A DNA stretch of 23,898 nucleotides from Bacillota bacterium (lineage in GTDB: Bacteria > Bacillota > UBA994), in assembly GCA_018725275.1 (NCBI GenBank), contig QLUC01000010.1, positions 1 to 23,898 of the forward strand, given 5' to 3'. A program made the position numbers and the translations under genes. Positions 14,500 through 22,910 of the stretch are shown here, piece after piece. The notes below the pieces were generated by a model that saw nothing but the letters and a program-made list of their open reading frames with translations, did no database searches and had not been told where the DNA came from. Each line of letters starts with the position of its first letter. The stretch's first letter is position 1.

Positions 14500-14991
14500 A
14501 TGGTATCATGGTTTGGCATCGAAGCAGGAATGGGGTTCGCGATTTTGGGGGCAGCACTGGCGGTTTTCCTGGGTGGCATTGGTTCGAGCATCGGGGTGGG
14601 CATTGCCGGTCAAATGGCCTCAGGCGTTGTGACCGAAGACCCAGAAAAGTTTGGCAAACTATTGCTCCTGCAAGCTCTTCCCGGCACACAGGGCATCTAC
14701 GGCTTCTTGGTTGGTTTCTGGGTCATTCTCAAGGTGGGTCTCTTGGGTGGGGACCCAGCCTCCATCACCATTGACCAAGGCTTTCAATTGTTTGCTGCCT
14801 GCCTGCCCATCGCCTTCTCTGGGTTGATTTCTGGTATTTGGCAAGGTAAAGTATCTGCCGCCGCCATGGGCATTGTGGCTAAGCGCCCTGAGGCCTCCGG
14901 TAAAGCCCTCATTCTCCCCGCCATGGTCGAGACTTACGCTATTTTAGGCCTACTGGCCAGTATCCTCCTCATCACCGGCATCAGAATCTAG
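14500..14991 (+). CDS. V/A-type ATPase subunit K (double-hairpin rotor proteolipid)
   Basis: Rotor-ring subunit of 163 residues with four membrane helices, that is two fused hairpins (about 10-80 and 95-160), as in Enterococcus hirae NtpK. The sequence follows NtpK closely: GGIGSSIGVGIAG, then LPGTQGIYGFLV, SGIWQGKVSAAAMGI and AMVETYAILGLLA. The only ion-binding carboxylate is E144 in the second hairpin; the first has Q64 instead. All side chains known to bind Na+ in NtpK (L61, T64, Q65, Q110, E139) have counterparts: L60, T63, Q64, Q115 and E144. A Na+-specific ring is therefore likely. GGAGGT (14489-14494) is an SD 5 bases before the ATG. Confidence 0.97.
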   Translation: MVSWFGIEAGMGFAILGAALAVFLGGIGSSIGVGIAGQMASGVVTEDPEKFGKLLLLQALPGTQGIYGFLVGFWVILKVGLLGGDPASITIDQGFQLFAACLPIAFSGLISGIWQGKVSAAAMGIVAKRPEASGKALILPAMVETYAILGLLASILLITGIRI

Positions 14992-15012
14992 ACCTTGTTA
15001 GGGGTTGAGTGA

Positions 15013-15609
15013 ATGTCACTGGAAAACATCTTGCATAAGATTAGACTCGATGCCGAGGGTCAGGCCGAGGCCTTAGTCGCGGAAGGGCGCGCCAAAGCAA
15101 CGGCATTCCTGGCCAGAGCCAAGGCGGAGGCCGAGGCGGAGGCCAAGAATCATTTAGTTCGCGCTGACAGCGAGGCCGAAGAACATCAGGCGCGTCAGTC
15201 GACTTTGGCCAGACTCGAAGCACGCAAAAGCATCCTAGCCACCAAGCAGGGCATGATCTCGCGGGCCTTTACCCTCGCTCTAGAAGAAGTCAGAGCTTTG
15301 CCCATCGCTGCCGCTCGCGAACTGCTTCGTCCCTTAGTACTCGCCGCAGTGACCGAAGGCAACGAAGTAATCGTCTGCGCGAAAGAGGATAAGGACATCT
15401 GGAGCGCTGAGTTTGTCCAAGAGTTAAATGCCACCCTCAAGGCACAAGGCTTAGAGGGCACATTGATCCTAGCCGCCGAGCATCGCCAGACTGGGGGAGG
15501 TTTCTTCTTGATCGGCCCCTACATCGAAATTAACGCCACATATCCCGCGCGTCTCCAGGCGATGAGGGGAGACCTCGAGCCAGCCGTCGCCCAAATTCTA
15601 TTTAAATAG
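15013..15609 (+). CDS. V/A-type ATPase subunit E (peripheral stalk)
   Basis: Stalk subunit of 198 residues. Residues 1-95 are a long charged helix rich in alanine and glutamate (LARAKAEAEAEAK) that pairs with subunit H. The C-terminal globular domain (about 100-198) binds the top of the A/B head and ends with TGGGFFLIGPYIEINATYPA, matching the family pattern near the end of subunit E (TGGF, then a short strand and an initiator-like helix). GGGGTTGAG just upstream acts as the SD. It lies 21 bases after subunit K. Confidence 0.9.
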   Translation: MSLENILHKIRLDAEGQAEALVAEGRAKATAFLARAKAEAEAEAKNHLVRADSEAEEHQARQSTLARLEARKSILATKQGMISRAFTLALEEVRALPIAAARELLRPLVLAAVTEGNEVIVCAKEDKDIWSAEFVQELNATLKAQGLEGTLILAAEHRQTGGGFFLIGPYIEINATYPARLQAMRGDLEPAVAQILFK

Positions 15610-15646
15610 ACGCTCTGGTGATGGGCCGACAAAGGAGTTGAAGACG

Positions 15647-16657
15647 TTGTCGATTTCACAGGACTCAAGATATGCCTATGCAGTGGGGCGAATTCGAGTC
15701 TTAGAGAATAAGTTGCTGGACAAAACCAAGATGCAGCGCCTGCAGAATGCCAAGAGCGTTGATGAAGCACTGTTAGTGCTCTCCGAAACAGAGTACGCTG
15801 ACCTAGTGGCCAAGGCCCCGAATCCCTACGATATTGATGCTATCACCACGGAGGAAATTAAGCGCGTCTACCTCCTGATCAGGGAGCTTTTGCCGAAGGA
15901 GGCCTTGGCGGACCTCTTCCTCATCAAGTATGACATCCATAATCTGAAGGTGCTGCTCAAGGCGCATTATCAGAAGAAGGACTTCGACTACCTACTGGTC
16001 GACGCCGGCTTAGTGCCCGCCGAGACGATCAAGAGCGTTCTAAAAAATGACCAGCTGTCTGGCGTACCAAAGGAGTACTACGCAGGCGTCAAGGCGGCCA
16101 AGGCGGCCTACGAGGACCGACAGGACCCCAAAGTCATCGACGAGGTTCTAGACCGTACGCAGAATGCGATGATGGCTGACATGGCTAGTAAGGGTGGGCA
16201 TGAGTTTTATCGCCGGATTTTGGCTGCCAAAGTCGACCTGATCAATTTGAAGAGCCTCGCCCGGGTCAAAAGGCTAGGTCGCGGCCGGGCCTTCCTAGAC
16301 GATAGCCTGCTGCCCGGTGGCACTCTGGCGCCGAGTTTCTTCACCCCGCTATATGGGTCGGATTGGGTGCAGCTGGTTCAAGCCTTTAGCCTCACGTCCT
16401 ACAAGGCAGTGGTCGAACAAGGTGTGGCAGCTTATCTAGAGAGCGGGCAATTGACGACCTTAGAAAAGCTGGCTGACAACTTTCAGATGACTATGTTGCG
16501 CGAAGCGAAGATGTTCGCCCTTGGCCCCGAGCCAATTATCGCCTATGTCATGGCCAAGGAAAACGAAGTCAGGAATATCCGCATTATCATGATTGGCAAG
16601 AAGAATGGCGTGGCTACAGCGGAGATCGCCGAAAGGCTGCGTGAAAGCTATGTATAA
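15647..16657 (+). CDS. V/A-type ATPase subunit C (rotor-ring cap)
   Basis: Equivalent to eukaryotic subunit d: a funnel-shaped protein linking the central shaft to the K ring. The start is TTG 15647, as AAAGGAG (15631-15637) lies 9 bases upstream and directly abuts the other candidate TTG at 15638. The product has 336 residues. YAYAVGRIRVLENKLL at the N-terminus, LFLIKYDIHNLKVLLKAHY, VDLINLKSLARVKRLG and the C-terminal KENEVRNIRIIMIGKKNG are family hallmarks. It ends overlapping subunit F by 8 bases. Confidence 0.95.
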   Translation: MSISQDSRYAYAVGRIRVLENKLLDKTKMQRLQNAKSVDEALLVLSETEYADLVAKAPNPYDIDAITTEEIKRVYLLIRELLPKEALADLFLIKYDIHNLKVLLKAHYQKKDFDYLLVDAGLVPAETIKSVLKNDQLSGVPKEYYAGVKAAKAAYEDRQDPKVIDEVLDRTQNAMMADMASKGGHEFYRRILAAKVDLINLKSLARVKRLGRGRAFLDDSLLPGGTLAPSFFTPLYGSDWVQLVQAFSLTSYKAVVEQGVAAYLESGQLTTLEKLADNFQMTMLREAKMFALGPEPIIAYVMAKENEVRNIRIIMIGKKNGVATAEIAERLRESYV

Positions 16658-16979
16658 GATCGGTTTAATCGGCGATCGCGATACGACCATGGGCTTTAGG
16701 GCGCTAGGCTTGGCTACGTTTGAGGTCAGCGGACAGTCGGATACCGAGCAGGCGGTCATGGAGGTGATGAGGGACAACTTTGCCGTAGTGCTCATCACCG
16801 AGCGTGCCTATGCCAGAGTTGCCCAAATGCTTCATGAGCATCGCGACAGGGCCTTCCCCGTATATTCTCTCATCCCTGATAATCAGGGCAGCATCGGGTT
16901 AGGGCAGAAGCGCCTGAGTAAGATGATCGAAAGAGCTATTGGGGTAGATATTCTTTTCAAGGAAGTAGGGAAGAACTGA
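16650..16979 (+). CDS. V/A-type ATPase subunit F (central shaft)
   Basis: A small Rossmann-like shaft subunit that helps couple rotation to catalysis. The ATG at 16650 (MYKIGLIGDRDTTMGF) gives 109 residues, the usual size; an earlier in-frame codon at 16593 lies deep in subunit C and is rejected. The typical sequence runs GDRDTTMGFRALGL, then FAVVLITERAYA, PVYSLIPDNQGSIGLG and the C-terminal helix RLSKMIERAIGVDI, which binds subunit D. Its stop overlaps the subunit A start by one base (TGATG), so the two are translationally coupled. Confidence 0.94.
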   Translation: MYKIGLIGDRDTTMGFRALGLATFEVSGQSDTEQAVMEVMRDNFAVVLITERAYARVAQMLHEHRDRAFPVYSLIPDNQGSIGLGQKRLSKMIERAIGVDILFKEVGKN

Positions 16980-18727
16980 TGGCTGATACCACCAGGCAGG
17001 AAGGAACAATTATCAAAGTCTCCGGACCCTTGGTCATCGCCGCCGGCATGGCGCATGCGCGCATGTATGACATGGTCAAGGTCGGCAGTCTGGGGCTCAT
17101 TGGTGAAATCATCGAAATGCGCGCTGATCGGGCCTCGATTCAAGTATATGAGGAGACCGCCGGCGTTGGCCCAGGCGAACCCGTCACCACCACCGGGGCG
17201 CCTCTTTCGGTAGAACTTGGCCCCGGGCTGATGAGTACCATTTATGACGGCATTCAGCGTCCTCTGGATAAAATTGCCGAGATGTCGGGGACTTTTATCG
17301 CCAGAGGGATTCAGGTGCCCAGTCTCGACCGCGCGAAAAAGTGGGATTTTGTCCCAACCGTCGCCGTGGCGACTAAGGTAAAACCGGGCGACATTATCGG
17401 CACAGTACAAGAAACTGCGCTTATTTCCCACAAAATCATGGTCCCTCCCGGCATGGAGGGCATTATCGAATGGATACACAAGGGCGAGGCGCTTGTCACC
17501 GACGTGGTTGCCACCATGAAGACCGGTAGCGGGTCGGTACCGCTCACCATGATGCAAAAATGGCCCGTGCGTAAACCTCGCCCCTACTTGGAGAAGAAAG
17601 TCCCCATGCAGCCCTTGACGACCGGTCAACGTGTCATCGACACTTTTTTCCCCGTAGCTAAGGGCGGAACGGCCTGTGTGCCGGGCCCCTTTGGTTCGGG
17701 CAAGACTGTGGTGCAGCACCAGCTGGCCAAGTGGTCCGATGCCCAGATCATCGTCTATGTCGGCTGCGGTGAGCGTGGTAACGAAATGACCGACGTGCTC
17801 ATGGAGTTCCCGGAACTACATGACCCAAAGACCGGACGCCCGCTCATGGAGCGCACGGTGCTCATTGCCAACACTTCGAACATGCCCGTTGCCGCCCGCG
17901 AAGCTTCTATCTATACCGGCATTACCATCGCGGAGTACTTCCGCGACATGGGCTACACCATTGCTGTTATGGCCGATTCCACCTCGCGCTGGGCCGAGGC
18001 CTTGCGCGAAATGTCGGGTCGTTTAGAGGAAATGCCCGGCGAAGAAGGGTACCCCGCCTACTTGAGTTCCCGCGTCGCGGAGTTCTACGAGCGTTCGGGC
18101 AATGTGATCGGTTTGGGTGGTCGAGAAGGTTCCTTGACCGTCATCGGCGCAGTCTCGCCTCCGGGCGGTGACCTGTCCGAGCCTGTGACGCAGGCTACCC
18201 TGCGCGTGGCGAAGGTTTTCTGGAGCCTAGAAGCGAGATTGGCTGAGTCCCGCCACTTCCCGGCTATCTACTGGCTACAGAGTTATTCTTTGTACTCCGA
18301 CCGCTTAGACAACTACTTAAACACCCATGCCGGCCAAGAGTGGGCCAACAATCGCCAAGAGGCCATGCGTCTGTTGCAGAAAGAGGCCGAGCTGGAAGAG
18401 ATTGTGCGCTTAGTTGGTCTTGATGCCCTCAGCTTCGGCGATAGACTGGTGCTCGAAACCGCCAAGTCCATTCGCGAAGATTTTTTGCACCAAAATGCCT
18501 TCCACGAAGTAGATACCTTTACTTCGCTCACCAAACAATATCGCATGCTCAAACTCATTCTCATGTTTAGCCAGGTAGCCCAGGGGGCGCTGGAAAGTGG
18601 CCTGTCGCTGGATAAAGCGCTGGCTGTCCCCGTGCGCGTGGACATTGCCCGGGCGAAGTATCTACCTGAGAGCGAAATGGCGACTTTTGATGCTATCGAA
18701 GTGCGCATTCGCGAGCAGTTGAAGTAG
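16979..18727 (+). CDS. V/A-type ATPase catalytic subunit A
   Basis: Catalytic ATP-binding subunit of 582 residues, close to the usual 580-600. The N-terminal beta-barrel (GTIIKVSGPLVIAAGM) is followed by the non-homologous region special to V/A-type A subunits (about 110-200, VPSLDRAKKWDF and IHKGEALVTD). The Walker A motif is GPFGSGKT at 236-243 with K242. Next come VGCGERGNEMTDVL with the catalytic glutamate, MADSTSRWAEALREMSGRLEEMPGEEGYPAYL in consecutive family segments, and a helical C-terminal domain. The presence of the non-homologous insertion and the order A then B identify V/A-type rather than F-type. Confidence 0.98.
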   Translation: MADTTRQEGTIIKVSGPLVIAAGMAHARMYDMVKVGSLGLIGEIIEMRADRASIQVYEETAGVGPGEPVTTTGAPLSVELGPGLMSTIYDGIQRPLDKIAEMSGTFIARGIQVPSLDRAKKWDFVPTVAVATKVKPGDIIGTVQETALISHKIMVPPGMEGIIEWIHKGEALVTDVVATMKTGSGSVPLTMMQKWPVRKPRPYLEKKVPMQPLTTGQRVIDTFFPVAKGGTACVPGPFGSGKTVVQHQLAKWSDAQIIVYVGCGERGNEMTDVLMEFPELHDPKTGRPLMERTVLIANTSNMPVAAREASIYTGITIAEYFRDMGYTIAVMADSTSRWAEALREMSGRLEEMPGEEGYPAYLSSRVAEFYERSGNVIGLGGREGSLTVIGAVSPPGGDLSEPVTQATLRVAKVFWSLEARLAESRHFPAIYWLQSYSLYSDRLDNYLNTHAGQEWANNRQEAMRLLQKEAELEEIVRLVGLDALSFGDRLVLETAKSIREDFLHQNAFHEVDTFTSLTKQYRMLKLILMFSQVAQGALESGLSLDKALAVPVRVDIARAKYLPESEMATFDAIEVRIREQLK

Positions 18728-18738
18728 GGGGTGTAAGA

Positions 18739-20115
18739 ATGCAAAAAGAGTACCGTACCATTGCCGAGGTAGCCGGTCCGCTGATGTTGGTGGACAAGGT
18801 TGAAGGCGTCAAGTACGAGGAGCTGGTCGAGATCGAGCTCCCGAGCGGTGAGATTCGCCGCGGACGTGTCCTTGAGGCCATGGCTGGCAAGGCCCTCGTG
18901 CAAATTTTTGAAGGCACGGCCGGGCTCAACATGGAAAAGACCAAGGTGCGCTTCCTCGGCAAGGTCATAGAATTCCCGGTGTCGTTAGACATGCTGGGAC
19001 GAGTTTTCGACGGTTTTGGCAATCCCCTGGATGGTGGGGCCCCGATTATCCCGGAAAAACGCCTCGACATCAATGGCAGCCCCATGAATCCTTACTCTCG
19101 TGCCTATCCCTCCGAGTTTATTCAAACGGGGATATCCACCATCGATGGCATGAACACCCTAGTGCGTGGGCAGAAGCTCCCCATCTTCACGGGTTCAGGA
19201 CTGCCCCATGCCCGTTTGGCGGCCCAGATTGCCCGCCAAGCCAAGGTGCTCGGGGATGCAGGGGAATTTGCGGTTGTCTTTGCGGCCATGGGGATTACCT
19301 TTGAAGAGGCTGATTTCTTTATCAGCGACTTCCGCAAGACGGGGGCTATTGACCGGGCGGTGTTGTTCGTCAACTTGGCGAGCGACCCCACCATTGAGCG
19401 CATTGCCACCCCCCGCATCGCCCTGACCTGCGCCGAGTACCTGGCTTACGAAAAGGGCATGCATGTCCTGGTAATCATGACCGACATGACCAACTACGCC
19501 GAAGCCCTGCGCGAAATTTCCGCGGCGCGTAAAGAAGTGCCCGGCCGCCGTGGCTACCCCGGCTACCTCTATACCGACCTATCCACGCTGTACGAAAGGG
19601 CGGGCAGGGTTAAGGGCAAGCCCGGTTCTATCACCCAGATCCCCATTTTGACGATGCCTGAGGACGACAAGACTCACCCCATCCCCGACTTGACCGGTTA
19701 CATTACCGAGGGCCAGATCATCCTCGGCAGAGAACTGCACCGCAAGGGCATCTACCCCTCAGTCGATGTGCTGCCGTCGCTTTCACGTCTAAAAGACAAG
19801 GGCATTGGCCAGGGGAAGACGCGCGAGGACCACAGTGGCGTCCTTAACCAGCTTTTTGCCGCCTATAGCCGCGGGAAAGAAGTTAAAGAGCTAGCCGTTA
19901 TCCTTGGTGAGGCCGCCCTGTCGGAGACGGACAAGAAATTCTCCAAGTTTGCCGATGAGTTTGAGCGTCGCTTTGTAGCGCAAGGGGAATATACAGACCG
20001 CGACATCATCACCACCCTCAATTTGGCATGGGAGCTTTTGGCGATATTGCCGGTTGCGGAGCTAAAGAGGGTGCGTGAGGAGCATATTACGAAGTACTTG
20101 CCCCCCACCGTTTGA
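18739..20115 (+). CDS. V/A-type ATPase subunit B (non-catalytic)
   Basis: Forms the alternating hexamer with A. The product has 458 residues. It has the N-terminal barrel (YRTIAEVAGPLMLVDKVEGV) and then GSGLPHARLAAQIARQA where a catalytic subunit would have a Walker A lysine loop; the P-loop is absent, as normal for B. MTDMTNYAEALREIS, PGRRGYPGYLYTDLSTLYERAG and GSITQIPILTMPEDD follow, all typical. The ATG at 18739 comes 11 bases after the A stop with a GGGGGTG SD (18727-18733). Confidence 0.98.
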   Translation: MQKEYRTIAEVAGPLMLVDKVEGVKYEELVEIELPSGEIRRGRVLEAMAGKALVQIFEGTAGLNMEKTKVRFLGKVIEFPVSLDMLGRVFDGFGNPLDGGAPIIPEKRLDINGSPMNPYSRAYPSEFIQTGISTIDGMNTLVRGQKLPIFTGSGLPHARLAAQIARQAKVLGDAGEFAVVFAAMGITFEEADFFISDFRKTGAIDRAVLFVNLASDPTIERIATPRIALTCAEYLAYEKGMHVLVIMTDMTNYAEALREISAARKEVPGRRGYPGYLYTDLSTLYERAGRVKGKPGSITQIPILTMPEDDKTHPIPDLTGYITEGQIILGRELHRKGIYPSVDVLPSLSRLKDKGIGQGKTREDHSGVLNQLFAAYSRGKEVKELAVILGEAALSETDKKFSKFADEFERRFVAQGEYTDRDIITTLNLAWELLAILPVAELKRVREEHITKYLPPTV

Positions 20116-20134
20116 TGCGGCGAGGTGAGGTAGC

Positions 20135-20755
20135 ATGAATCTTAGAATTAATCCTACCCGCATGGAGCTGCTGCGGCTCAAGAAGAGGGTGCGCGTGGCC
20201 AAGCGGGGGCACAAACTGCTCAAGGACAAGCGTGATGAACTGATGAAACGTTTTATGGCGCTCATCCGCGATGTCAAGAATATGCGGCTCACCGTCGAAA
20301 AGCGACTGATGGAGGCTTACCGGAGCTTCCTAGTCGCCCGTGCGGTGATGTCGCCCGAGGTTTTGGAAGAGGCCATCATGTTTCCGACGCAACAAGTTGC
20401 GATCAATATCAATGAAGTCCGCATGATGTCAATCATTGCCCCGGTCTTTACCCTGCAACAGGAGGGCGCCATGTACAGCTATGGTCTGGCGTCTTCCTCC
20501 AGCGACCTCGACGCGGCCTTGGACACCTTCTCGGCGGTACTGCCCTTATTGGTGGAACTAGCCTCGGTAGAGCGCTCCTTGGATTTACTGGCGGAGGAAA
20601 TTGAAAAGACCAGAAGGCGTGTCAATGCCCTGGAATATGTGCTCATCCCCAATCTTGAAAAAACGGTGAAGAGCATCGCCATGAAGCTCAGCGAGCAAGA
20701 ACGCGCTGCCATAACCCGCCTCATGAAGATTAAAGATGTGGTGCGCGCAAAGTAA
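20135..20755 (+). CDS. V/A-type ATPase subunit D (central shaft)
   Basis: A long antiparallel coiled coil forming the rotating axle inside the A/B head, 206 residues. The N-terminus RINPTRMELLRLKKRVRVA followed by GHKLLKDKRDELMK is the family signature, and the C-terminal helix contains RRRVNALEYVLIPNLEKTVK as in other D subunits. It is the last ATPase gene, 19 bases after B. The nine subunits H, I, K, E, C, F, A, B and D make a complete enzyme; no NtpJ-like or extra genes follow. Confidence 0.97.
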   Translation: MNLRINPTRMELLRLKKRVRVAKRGHKLLKDKRDELMKRFMALIRDVKNMRLTVEKRLMEAYRSFLVARAVMSPEVLEEAIMFPTQQVAININEVRMMSIIAPVFTLQQEGAMYSYGLASSSSDLDAALDTFSAVLPLLVELASVERSLDLLAEEIEKTRRRVNALEYVLIPNLEKTVKSIAMKLSEQERAAITRLMKIKDVVRAK

Positions 20756-20778
20756 TTGCTGTTTTCGTATAAGTCTCG

Positions 20779-20808
20779 CCCTTTAGACCAATAATCATGG
20801 TCAAAGGG
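20779..20808 (+). promoter_or_regulatory. Hairpin overlapping the ywmB Shine-Dalgarno region
   Basis: CCCTTT-A-GACCA (20779-20790) pairs with TGGTCAAAGGG (20798-20808), an 11-bp stem with one bulged A and a 7-base loop. No U-run follows, so it is not a standard terminator. The right arm ends in GGG, which starts the SD of ywmB (GGGAGGGG, 20806-20813). Folding could lower ywmB translation or mark an RNA end after the ATPase operon. Confidence 0.45.
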
Positions 20809-20818
20809 AGGGGAAGAA

Positions 20819-21562
20819 ATGCGTAAATTTATTGCTGTGTTACTGATGCCCGTCTTGGTACTCCTTGGAGCCGGCATGTCGTGGCGTATAGCCAGCGAAA
20901 GGCAGGATCTCAACAACTTAGCCCGGGCTTTCGCCGCCTCGCAGGCAGCTTTGCTCGAGATTAATATGAATGGTTGGGCACGTGCCACCACGAATCCTCA
21001 AAGTATCGATCAGCTTGTCAGTAGATTGCGCAGAGCCTCATTGGCCGCCTTTGGGATGTATCCGCCCGAGATTACATCTTGGGCGGAAGGCGGTACAATC
21101 TTTGCCTATGCCAGTTTTGTCACCGCGGTCTATGCGGTTGATGCCAATGTGCAAACCATATCGCACGGTGGCACTCACGAAACTTACTTGGTGCTGACCT
21201 TGAAGACCGCTGTGCCGGGTTACTCCATCAACAGTGTGGAGTCTACCCTGCACGCTTTCTTTGTGGCCGTAGGACTACGCCCCACTGTCACCACCTGCTT
21301 TATCGGTGTTTTAGAGGGTCAGCTATCTCCCGAGGAGGCGGCAACGGTTGTCGCCAGAGTGCTCGGCGCTTTACGGGCCGAGACGCAAGAGTTTTTTAGC
21401 GATGGGCATAGTGTCAATTTAGTCGGCTATAGCCGAGAGCTGCCCCGCGGGGTGAAAATGGCTGGGAGGCACACTAATTGGTCGCTGATGCTGCGTTTTG
21501 ATCTAGAAAATAACATAACCCACATCTGGCTAGCAACACCGACATTAAGTCTTTCCATCTAG
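20819..21562 (+). CDS. ywmB: YwmB-family (TATA-box-binding-like fold) exported protein
   Basis: A 247-residue protein with an N-terminal hydrophobic segment (about 4-22), suggesting export or membrane anchoring. The rest fits the YwmB family, which is named for a TBP-like fold but has no known role. Support comes from length, the C-terminal pattern NWSLMLRFDLENNITHIWLATP (in two family blocks) and position: ywmB lies between the ATP synthase operon and murA in Bacillus. It is common only in spore formers, so a sporulation link is often suspected but unproven. The start is ATG 20819 after GGGAGGGG. A 62-base gap to murA holds a possible promoter. Confidence 0.8.
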   Translation: MRKFIAVLLMPVLVLLGAGMSWRIASERQDLNNLARAFAASQAALLEINMNGWARATTNPQSIDQLVSRLRRASLAAFGMYPPEITSWAEGGTIFAYASFVTAVYAVDANVQTISHGGTHETYLVLTLKTAVPGYSINSVESTLHAFFVAVGLRPTVTTCFIGVLEGQLSPEEAATVVARVLGALRAETQEFFSDGHSVNLVGYSRELPRGVKMAGRHTNWSLMLRFDLENNITHIWLATPTLSLSI

Positions 21563-21563
21563 C

Positions 21564-21591
21564 TATGCCATGAAGTTGGGCATAATATAGT
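21564..21591 (+). promoter_or_regulatory. Possible murA promoter with inverted repeat
   Basis: TATGCC (21564-21569) and GGCATA (21579-21584) form an inverted repeat with a 9-base spacer. TATAGT (21586-21591), a five-of-six -10 match, follows at once and overlaps the shared octamer ATATAGTT (21585-21592). No good -35 box is seen. The gap upstream of spoIID has the same hexamers in reverse order and the same octamer. Confidence 0.3.
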
Positions 21592-21624
21592 TGTCGCCAT
21601 AAGTAAGCAAGGAGGTGGTGTTTT

Positions 21625-22875
21625 ATGGCAACAATGCTTGTGCGCGGAGGGATGCCCTTAATCGGGAAAATAGCAGTTAGCGGAGCGAAAAACGCGGTAC
21701 TGCCCTTGTTGGCGGCCTCGCTCATGGCTACCGATGGCAAGACGAGGCTCGAATCGGTACCAAAGTTAAACGACGTGACAACCATGCTTGAAGTGATCCG
21801 GCATCTCGGCGGCAACATCAACTATATTGACGATGAAATTGAGATTGACTGCCAAAATCTGAACGGCAATGACGCTCCCTACAACCTCATCAGCCAGATG
21901 AGAGCCTCGGTGCTCATCATGGGTCCATTGCTCGGACGCCTAGGAAAGGCCAAAGTTTCTTTACCCGGGGGTTGTGCCATCGGTACGCGCCCTATTGATC
22001 TTCATCTCAAGGGCTTTGGGCTGCTTGGTGCGGATATTGTGGTCGGCCATGGCTTTGTCGAGGCTACTGCTGAGCGCCTGATAGGTAATACCATCTATTT
22101 GGATTATCCGAGTGTCGGGGCGACCGAGAATATCATGATGGCTGCGTGCTTTGCTGACGGGGTGTCCATAATCCAGAATGCTGCGGAGGAGCCGGAAATT
22201 GTAGACCTTGCTTGTTTCATCAACTGTATGGGGGGAAGAGTCGACGGGGCGGGCACCGACACTATCGTCATCACCGGCCGTTCGGCGTTCCGTGCCCCTT
22301 ACTACCGTGTCATCCCCGATCGCATTGAGGCGGGGACCTACATGATGGCTGCGGCCATCACCGCGGGCGATTTGGTGGTAGAAAATGTTATTCCCGAGCA
22401 TGTCGTCAGCGTAATCGCCAAATTGCGTGAGATTGGGGTCGCGATTGAGGTGCTAGGGGATAGCGTTCGTGTCGTCGGGAACGGCAACATTTTGCCGGTG
22501 GACGTGAAGACGCTCCCCTACCCAGGGTTTCCCACGGATATGCAGCCGCAGATGATGGCCCTTTTATGTCGGGGGCAGGGCACGAGCATGATTACGGAGA
22601 CAGTCTTCGAGAACCGCTTTATGCATGTGCCAGAACTTCGCCGGATGGGAGCGCATATACGCACCGAGGGGCGCAATGCCATCATTAAGGGCGTGGCCAA
22701 TCTCTCCGGGGCGCCGGTTGCCGCTTCGGATTTGCGGGCGGGTGCGGCACTTATACTGGCAGGGCTGGCGGCGCAAGGTGTGACCGAGATAAGTGGTGTG
22801 ACCCATATCGAACGTGGTTATGCGGATATCGTCCGTAAGCTGCAGGAGGTTGGCGCAGACATCTGCAAAAAATAG
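21625..22875 (+). CDS. murA: UDP-N-acetylglucosamine 1-carboxyvinyltransferase
   Basis: First committed step of peptidoglycan synthesis, adding enolpyruvate from PEP to UDP-GlcNAc. The product has 416 residues, the normal size. K22-N23 in SGAKNAVLPLL binds substrate, and C117 in LPGGCAIGTRPIDLHLKG is the catalytic, fosfomycin-sensitive cysteine. The later segments RIEAGTYMMAAAIT, PYPGFPTDMQPQMMAL, ENRFMHVPELRRMGA and DLRAGAALILAGLAA are typical. AAGGAGGTGG precedes the ATG by 7 bases. Between ywmB and spoIID it matches Bacillus murAA, the main copy. Confidence 0.98.
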   Translation: MATMLVRGGMPLIGKIAVSGAKNAVLPLLAASLMATDGKTRLESVPKLNDVTTMLEVIRHLGGNINYIDDEIEIDCQNLNGNDAPYNLISQMRASVLIMGPLLGRLGKAKVSLPGGCAIGTRPIDLHLKGFGLLGADIVVGHGFVEATAERLIGNTIYLDYPSVGATENIMMAACFADGVSIIQNAAEEPEIVDLACFINCMGGRVDGAGTDTIVITGRSAFRAPYYRVIPDRIEAGTYMMAAAITAGDLVVENVIPEHVVSVIAKLREIGVAIEVLGDSVRVVGNGNILPVDVKTLPYPGFPTDMQPQMMALLCRGQGTSMITETVFENRFMHVPELRRMGAHIRTEGRNAIIKGVANLSGAPVAASDLRAGAALILAGLAAQGVTEISGVTHIERGYADIVRKLQEVGADICKK

Positions 22876-22910
22876 GGGGAGCGGTGTTTGGCTTCTAAGT
22901 AGCCCCGTTA

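Noticed and set aside
16593..16649. Upstream start for ATPase subunit F
   Set aside because: It lies within subunit C in another frame and adds residues not found in the family; ATG 16650 gives the normal 109 residues.
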